A stretch of 6,703 nt of DNA from the NCBI GenBank assembly GCA_008017255.1, contig SSHD01000031.1:1-6703 (forward strand). Reading direction: 5' to 3'. Under the pieces are notes generated by a model. That model did not search any database. It was not told the DNA's origin and worked only from the letters and a program-made list of their open reading frames with translations. This stretch comes from Acinetobacter sp. (GTDB lineage Bacteria > Pseudomonadota > Gammaproteobacteria > Pseudomonadales > Moraxellaceae). Below are positions 1 to 6,703 of the stretch, one piece after another (the first letter of the stretch is position 1; each line of letters begins with the position of its first letter). Both the position numbers and the translations under genes were made by a program.

Positions 1-23
1 AACCTAAACCACGTACATTCTAA
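1..23 (+). CDS. sdhA: C-terminal end of succinate dehydrogenase flavoprotein subunit (partial)
   Basis: Reading from base 3, the window opens with codons for Pro-Lys-Pro-Arg-Thr-Phe followed by TAA at 21-23. Many bacterial SdhA proteins end in a short Pro-Lys-x-Arg-x-aromatic tail, so this fits the very end of SdhA. The position also fits, since sdhA normally lies directly upstream of sdhB. The gap to the sdhB start is 14 bases and contains the sdhB ribosome binding site. Only six codons are visible, so the call rests on context plus a short tail match. Confidence 0.6.
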
Positions 24-37
24 TTGGGAGAATAAAG

Positions 38-748
38 ATGAGTAGAGGCACTCGTACATTCGAAATCTACCGCTATGATCCTGATAAGGATAAAGCGCCG
101 TACATGCAAACTTTCAAACTTGAGTTGACCGACAAGCACCGTATGTTGCTTGATGCGTTACTTGCATTGAAAGTACAAGATGAATCGTTGACGTTCCGCC
201 GTTCGTGCCGTGAAGGTATTTGTGGTTCAGATGGTGTTAACATCAATGGTAAAAATGGTTTGGCGTGCTTGTGGAACTTGAACGACTTACCAGAGAAAAT
301 TGTGATTCGTCCGCTGCCTGGTCTGCCTGTAGTTAAAGACTTGGTTGTTGATATGAACCAATTCTATGATCAATACAACAAGATTCATCCATTCTTGATT
401 AATGATCAGCCAGCACCGCCAAAAGAGCGTTTACAGTCTCAAGCAGAGCGTGAACATTTAGATGGTCTATATGAATGTATTTTGTGTGCATGTTGTTCAA
501 CAGCATGTCCATCCTTCTGGTGGAATCCAGACAAGTTCCTTGGACCGTCTGCTCTGTTAAATGCTTATCGTTTTATTATTGATTCGCGTGATACTGCGAC
601 TCAAGAGCGTTTGGCGCGTTTGGATGACCCGTTCTCATTGTTCCGTTGTAAAGGGATTATGAACTGTGTGTCGGTGTGTCCAAAAGGCTTAAACCCTACC
701 AAGGCCATTGGTCACATCCGTAATATGTTGTTAGATCAAGCGGGTTAA
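38..748 (+). CDS. sdhB: succinate dehydrogenase iron-sulfur subunit
   Basis: SdhB carries electrons from the FAD of SdhA to ubiquinone in the membrane-bound succinate dehydrogenase (complex II), linking the TCA cycle to respiration. The 236-residue length is normal for the family. The N-terminal ferredoxin-like domain shows the [2Fe-2S] ligands Cys57, Cys62, Asp65 and Cys77; the Asp in CGSD is typical of enterobacterial-type SdhB. The C-terminal domain has CxxCxxCxxxC at 147-157 and further cysteines at 204, 210 and 214. By family knowledge, Cys147, 150, 153 and 214 bind [4Fe-4S], and Cys157, 204 and 210 bind [3Fe-4S]. The WW pair at 161-162 sits where the quinone-site Trp is found. No signal peptide or membrane segment is seen, as expected for a peripheral cytoplasmic-face subunit. 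GGGAG at 26-30 lies seven bases before the ATG. The gene is last in the sdh operon and is followed by a terminator. Confidence 0.98.
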   Translation: MSRGTRTFEIYRYDPDKDKAPYMQTFKLELTDKHRMLLDALLALKVQDESLTFRRSCREGICGSDGVNINGKNGLACLWNLNDLPEKIVIRPLPGLPVVKDLVVDMNQFYDQYNKIHPFLINDQPAPPKERLQSQAEREHLDGLYECILCACCSTACPSFWWNPDKFLGPSALLNAYRFIIDSRDTATQERLARLDDPFSLFRCKGIMNCVSVCPKGLNPTKAIGHIRNMLLDQAG

Positions 749-765
749 TCTCGGTTGAAAACACG

Positions 766-799
766 AAACGGAAGCATTGAATGGTGCTTCCGTTTTTTT
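766..799 (+). terminator. Rho-independent terminator of the sdh operon
   Basis: A perfect 11-bp stem pairs AAACGGAAGCA (766-776) with TGCTTCCGTTT (785-795) around an 8-base loop. The T-run covers 793-799, with its first three T inside the stem. The structure begins 18 bases after the sdhB stop codon. It should end transcription from the sdh operon, so sucA downstream probably needs its own promoter. Confidence 0.93.
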
Positions 800-892
800 A
801 TGTCTGTGTAAAAAGTGGTGCTGCATAAAGTTGCAACACTAAACTTATTTAGCCTTTAAAATGTGCAATGACTAAATTGAATGCATTGTTAA

Positions 893-928
893 ATTTATTG
901 ATAAGTATAACAATTAAAATCAATAAAT
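893..928. repeat. AT-rich inverted repeat, 10-bp arms
   Basis: ATTTATTGAT (893-902) is the exact reverse complement of ATCAATAAAT (919-928), with a 16-base spacer. A second, overlapping inverted repeat pairs ATTGTTA (885-891) with TAACAAT (908-914). The arms contain almost only A and T, so an RNA hairpin would be weak. A binding site for a dimeric regulator is as likely as a structured RNA. Nothing identifies which protein, if any, binds it. In DNA this AT-rich, some chance symmetry is expected. Confidence 0.45.
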
Positions 929-1139
929 AGGGTTGATGAACTTTTTTTGCGCAGACCGCCTGCTGTTTGTGCGTTATTTGTAGCTAATCTTGTACTTTGG
1001 TCTATAACCGTGCAATGCAAGGGTGGGATCAGGGTATATTAGGAGGATTGCGAAGGTGTGTATTTAGCTTATTTATGAGGGGTATGTGTCAAAAAAATCA
1101 ATTTAAACAGTGGAACATGGTAGGATTTTAGCCATGGTG

Positions 1140-1177
1140 GAAAATAAAAAAACTAGCATATTCTTATGTTTATTTTC
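1140..1177. repeat. AT-rich inverted repeat, 9-bp arms
   Basis: GAAAATAAA (1140-1148) is the exact reverse complement of TTTATTTTC (1169-1177), separated by 20 bases. A second symmetry of CTAGCA (1153-1158) and TGCTAG (1200-1205) crosses it. The overall size, 38 bp, is close to that of the two other inverted repeats in this gap. The low-complexity A/T content makes chance a real possibility. Confidence 0.35.
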
Positions 1178-1222
1178 TAGAGTAAGTTGGCAAAGAAATT
1201 GCTAGGGTTTTGCGCCGAGTCA

Positions 1223-1260
1223 TTTTAGCAAAGTTAAATTAAACGTTAATTTTGCTAAAA
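1223..1260. repeat. strong inverted repeat upstream of sucA, 15-bp arms
   Basis: The arms at 1223-1237 and 1246-1260 match at 14 of 15 positions: TTTTAGCAAA is answered by TTTGCTAAAA, and TTAA by TTAA. The one mismatch, G1233 opposite T1250, would be a G-U pair in RNA. The spacer is only eight bases. No T-run follows on either strand, so this does not look like an intrinsic terminator. It lies about 230 bases upstream of the sucA start and just upstream of a TATAAAAT box at 1293-1300. An operator for a dimeric regulator or a cruciform-forming site are the more natural readings; both are inference. Confidence 0.65.
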
Positions 1261-1277
1261 CGATTTGCAAAAAATTG

Positions 1278-1300
1278 CTCGATGCTATCGAGTATAAAAT
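1278..1300 (+). promoter_or_regulatory. possible sucA promoter -10 box with adjoining palindrome
   Basis: TATAAAAT at 1293-1300 resembles a sigma-70 -10 element. It is joined directly to a perfect small palindrome, CTCGAT (1278-1283) and ATCGAG (1287-1292) around a 3-base loop. No good -35 hexamer is found at the right spacing; TTGCTC at 1275-1280 is too close. If used, the transcript would start near 1307 and have a leader of about 180 bases. A promoter without a -35 would suggest dependence on an activator. Confidence 0.3.
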
Positions 1301-1334
1301 GTGTGAAATACCGCAAGGGTTTCGCGCATTTGTT

Positions 1335-1359
1335 ACATCAAAGGGAATACTCCTGATGT
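1335..1359 (+). other. hairpin in the sucA leader
   Basis: ACATC (1335-1339) pairs with GATGT (1355-1359), and GGGA (1343-1346) pairs with TCCT (1351-1354, one G-U pair). The loop is ATAC and a three-A bulge (1340-1342) sits on the 5' side. This would be a compact nine-pair stem-loop in an RNA started at the 1293 box. It has no T-run and is not a terminator. Its role is unknown. Confidence 0.4.
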
Positions 1360-1414
1360 GTAGTCATAATTCTCGGGGTTGAATGATCTTGGGTCGTAGG
1401 GTCTTGTTACCAAT

Positions 1415-1445
1415 TTGACACTATGAAGCATGGGTTTGCTTAAAA
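1415..1445 (+). promoter_or_regulatory. candidate sucA promoter with consensus -35
   Basis: TTGACA at 1415-1420 is a perfect sigma-70 -35 hexamer. The best -10 is TTAAAA at 1440-1445, preceded by TGC at 1437-1439, which is an extended -10 pattern. The 19-base spacer is longer than the usual 17, and the -10 matches TATAAT at only three of six positions. Transcription would start near 1452, giving a leader of about 36 bases to the ATG at 1488. The terminator after sdhB makes a promoter in this gap likely; whether it is this one or the 1293 box is not decided by sequence. Confidence 0.4.
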
Positions 1446-1473
1446 GGCAACCTGTATTATTTTTTGCAATAGG
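1426..1473 (+). promoter_or_regulatory. overlapping alternative hairpins reaching the sucA ribosome binding site
   Basis: Three short stems share bases and exclude one another in turn. Stem A pairs AAGCA (1426-1430) with TGCTT (1437-1441). Stem B pairs GGTT and GC (1433-1436, 1438-1439) with GC and AACC (1447-1452). Stem C pairs CCT and ATT (1451-1453, 1456-1458) with AATAGG (1468-1473), which would mask the AGGA of the sucA ribosome binding site. A blocks B and B blocks C, the logic of a translational switch. The stems are only five or six pairs, so they may be chance, and they would exist only in RNA started upstream of about 1426. Confidence 0.25.
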
Positions 1474-1487
1474 AAATGGGTCCAAAA

Positions 1488-4327
1488 ATGCAAGAAGTTG
1501 CTGGCGCGTTGCGTCTTGACACTGAACTTTCCGCTGATAGTGCGGCGTATATTGAAGAGCTTTACGAACAGTATCTAGTATCACCAACCTCTGTTTTAGG
1601 AGATTGGCGTGAATATTTCGATCAATACCCGAAAGGCGATCAACCACACGGCAGTGTGCGCGAGCAATTCCTGTTGCTGGGGCGTAATGCAAATCGGGTT
1701 CAACCGGTGGTACAAGGCACGGTCAGCACAGGGCATGAGCGTCGTCAAATTGGCGTATTACAGCTCATTGCTGGCTACCGCAATCGTGGTCATCAAAAAG
1801 CTAAATTAGATCCACTCGGTCTTGCGAAACGCGAAGAAGTTCCAGACCTCGATTTAACTACACACAATCTCACCAAATCCGATTTAGACACGGTGTTCAA
1901 TACCGGTAATCTTGCTATAGGCAAAGATGAAGCGACGTTGTCGGAAATGGTCAATGCTATGGAAGCCACATATTGCGGCTCTATTGGCGCAGAGTATATG
2001 CACATTGTCGACACCAAAGAAAAACGTTGGATTCAACAGCGTTTGGAAAGTGTGCGTGGGCAATATAATTTAACGACCGAGCAGAAAAAAGGCATTTTAG
2101 AACGCTTAACTGCTGCCGAAGGTTTAGAGAAATATTTAGGTAATAAATTCGTTGGTGCTAAGCGTTTTGGGGTGGAAGGTGGTGAATCTTTTATTCCAAT
2201 GGTCAACGAACTGATTCAGCGTGCAGGTAGTGTGGGTTGTAAAGAAGTTGTGATTGGTATGCCACACCGTGGTCGTTTAAACCTACTGGTCAATATTATG
2301 GGGAAAAACCCTGCTGACCTGTTTGGTGAGTTTGAAGGCAAAAGCCTGCATAAAAAAGGCTCTGGTGATGTGAAATATCACCAAGGTTTCTCATCGAATG
2401 TAATGACACCAGGTGGTGAAGTACATTTGGCATTGGCGTTTAACCCATCGCATTTAGAAATTGTTGGGCCAGTCGTTGAAGGTTCTGTGCGTGCGCGTCA
2501 AGTCCGCCGCCGCGATATTGGCGGTGATGATGTATTGCCATTAATTGTGCATGGTGATGCTGCATTTGCTGGTCAGGGCGTGAACATGGAAACTTTCCAA
2601 ATGTCACAAACACGTGGCTATACGGTGGGTGGTACAGTGCATATTGTGGTCAACAACCAAGTTGGTTTTACCACTTCCGACCCGCGTGATACACGCTCTA
2701 CAGAATACTGTACCGATGTTGCAAAAATGATTCAGGCACCTATTTTCCATGTCAATGGCGATGACCCTGAAGCGGTGATTTTTGCCACTCAAATTGCGCA
2801 TGACTTCCGCCATGAATTCCGTAAAGACGTTATTTTAGATTTGTTCTGCTATCGTCGTCGTGGTCATAACGAGGCCGATGAGCCATCGGCAACGCAACCT
2901 TTGATGTATCAAGTCATCAATAAGAAAGCCACTACACGCACGTTGTATGCAGACCAGTTGGTACAAGAAAAAATTCTTGATCGTGCCAGTGCTGACCAAA
3001 TGATTGCAGACTACCGTGCCGATTTAGAAGCAGGTCGTCATGTGGCCAATGCCTTAGTACATGAACCGAATAAGAAAATGTTTGTCGATTGGTCGCCGTA
3101 TTTAGGGCATGACTATACCGATGTTTGGGATACCACTTTTAAGCTAGAACGCTTAAAAGAACTTGGCGCAATCATGAATAAATTGCCTGAAGGTTTTGTA
3201 TTGCAACGCCAAGTGCAAAAAGTGATTGAAGACCGTGTGAAAATGCAAACTGGTGAAATACCACTCAACTGGGGTGCGGCCGAAACTTTGGCTTATGCCA
3301 CTTTGTTAGATGATGGTTTCTTGGTGCGTATTACGGGTGAAGACGTGGGGCGGGGAACTTTTTCGCATCGTCATGCCAAATTGCATAACCAAGTCGATGG
3401 TTCGGTGTATATTCCGCTGTGCCATATTAAAGAAAATCAACCGCGTGTTGCGGTGTATGATTCTTTATTGTCAGAAGAAGCGGTATTGGCATTTGAATAT
3501 GGTTATTCAACCACATTGCCAAAGAGTCTGATTGTGTGGGAAGCGCAATTTGGTGATTTCGCTAACTGTGCCCAAGTGGTGATTGACCAGTTTATTGCGT
3601 CGGGTGAAACCAAGTGGGAACGCGTCAGCAACTTGACCATGTTATTGCCTCACGGCTATGAAGGGCAAGGTCCTGAACATTCATCTGCACGTTTAGAACG
3701 TTTCTTGCAGTTGTGTGCAGAAGACAATATGCAGGTGATGACCCCCACCACGCCAGCGCAAATTTATCACGCTTTACGTCGTCAGGCAGTACGTCCAATT
3801 CGTAAGCCACTGATTGTGATGTCACCAAAATCGTTATTACGCCATAAACTTGCAACTTCAACGTTAGATGAGTTGGCAAATGGCACCTTCCAAACCATTA
3901 TTGATGAAATTGATCCAATCGATAAAAACGAAGTCACGCGTTTAGTGCTTTGTGGGGGTAAGGTTTATTATGATTTACTGGAAAAACGTCGTGAATTGGG
4001 TCTAAACCATATTGCGATTGTGCGTATTGAGCAATTGTATCCATACCCACAACAACGGTTAAACGAAGTGATGGATGCGTATCCGAACCTGAAAGAACTG
4101 GTTTGGGCACAAGAAGAACCGAAAAACCAAGGTGCATGGTTGTTTATTGTGCCGCGTTTATTTGAAGATGTGGTTGAATCGGGTAAACATATTCGCATTA
4201 GCTACGCAGGCCGTGAAGCATCTGCTGCACCGGCGTGTGGTTCACCGTATTTGCATGCAAAACAACAAGCTCAGCTCGTCAATGACGCACTGGCAATTAA
4301 AGCTGAACAATCAGGAGATTCTCAATA

Positions 4328-4328
<1 letters not shown>
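1488..4328 (+). CDS. sucA: 2-oxoglutarate dehydrogenase E1 component (thiamine diphosphate-dependent)
   Basis: SucA decarboxylates 2-oxoglutarate and transfers the succinyl group to the lipoyl arm of SucB in the cytoplasmic 2-oxoglutarate dehydrogenase complex. Counted from the ATG at 1488 it has 946 residues, usual for the family. The N-terminal helix ([12 protein letters not shown], about 19-30) is the E1o segment that docks on the complex. The thiamine diphosphate domain has PHRGR with His260, KYHQGFSS with His298, and GDAAF (from 356) running to NN at 389-390. The C-terminal half has the transketolase-like pyrimidine domain with [10 protein letters not shown] (from 621) and FEYGYS with Glu670. 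His260 and His298 fall at the numbers known for E. coli SucA. The ATG at 1488 gives the family N-terminus [10 protein letters not shown]. An in-frame ATG at 1476 adds four residues, but AGGA (1471-1474) is only one base from it; AGGA is 13 bases from 1488, rather far. The stop codon overlaps the sucB start. Confidence 0.97.

Positions 4329-6703
<2,375 letters not shown>

Larger units (their letters stand above)
800..1475. other. long AT-rich intergenic region between the sdh and suc operons
   Basis: No convincing protein or RNA gene is seen here on either strand. The region is clearly richer in A and T than the flanking genes. It contains three long inverted repeats, two candidate sucA promoter sites and small leader hairpins, each listed separately. 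A weak promoter-like pair lies just after the sdh terminator: TTGCAA at 831-836 and TTTAAA at 855-860, 18 bases apart. A T-run at 942-948 follows a 5-bp hairpin (919-923 with 933-937). These could bound a short transcript of about 80 bases, but both signals are poor. AGGAGG at 1041-1046 looks like a ribosome binding site but leads into no meaningful reading frame. Confidence 0.7.

Noticed and set aside
1041..1078. AGGAGG (1041-1046) followed by a GTG-started six-codon frame (1058-1078)
   Set aside because: The ribosome binding site match is good, but the frame is trivial and has no run of regulatory codons that would suggest an attenuator peptide.
1075..1131. 18-codon frame starting at ATG 1075
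   Set aside because: No correctly spaced ribosome binding site, and the product has no recognisable features.
1333..1692. 119-codon open frame on the minus strand across the sucA start
   Set aside because: Most of it is the antisense shadow of the sucA N-terminus, whose frame is clearly conserved. The product resembles no family I know and there is no supporting promoter or ribosome binding site evidence.

Overview
This window is a piece of the tricarboxylic acid cycle gene cluster of a gamma-proteobacterium. The order (sdhA end)-sdhB-(long gap)-sucA-sucB-lpd, the moderate-to-low GC content, the protein sequences and a G/C-arm palindromic repeat between sucB and lpd together point to Acinetobacter or a close relative in Moraxellaceae. 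That assignment rests on recognition, not on a database search.

Layout. Bases 1-23 look like the last codons of sdhA. sdhB (38-748) encodes the iron-sulfur subunit of succinate dehydrogenase and is followed at once by a strong intrinsic terminator (766-799) that closes the sdh operon. A gap of nearly 700 bases (800-1487) holds no convincing gene. It is AT-rich and carries three long inverted repeats (893-928, 1140-1177, 1223-1260), one weak and one better promoter candidate for sucA, and several small hairpins in the sucA leader, the last of which overlaps the sucA ribosome binding site. sucA (start 1488 preferred, 1476 possible; stop 4326-4328) encodes the E1 subunit of 2-oxoglutarate dehydrogenase. 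sucB (4328-5539) encodes E2 and overlaps the sucA stop codon by one base. A palindromic repeat element (5548-5618) fills most of the sucB-lpd spacer. lpd (E3) starts at 5632 and runs off the right edge.

How the parts work together. SucA decarboxylates 2-oxoglutarate with thiamine diphosphate, SucB transfers the succinyl group to CoA on its lipoyl arm, and Lpd reoxidises the lipoyl group with FAD and NAD+. Succinyl-CoA goes on to succinate, which the SdhB-containing complex oxidises to fumarate while reducing ubiquinone. The terminator after sdhB implies that sucA has its own promoter in the long gap. The TAATG junction suggests that sucA and sucB are translationally coupled.

All four main genes are ordinary housekeeping genes with intact key motifs. 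I see no previously undescribed system here. The parts worth a second look are the non-coding DNA upstream of sucA and the repeat inside the operon.
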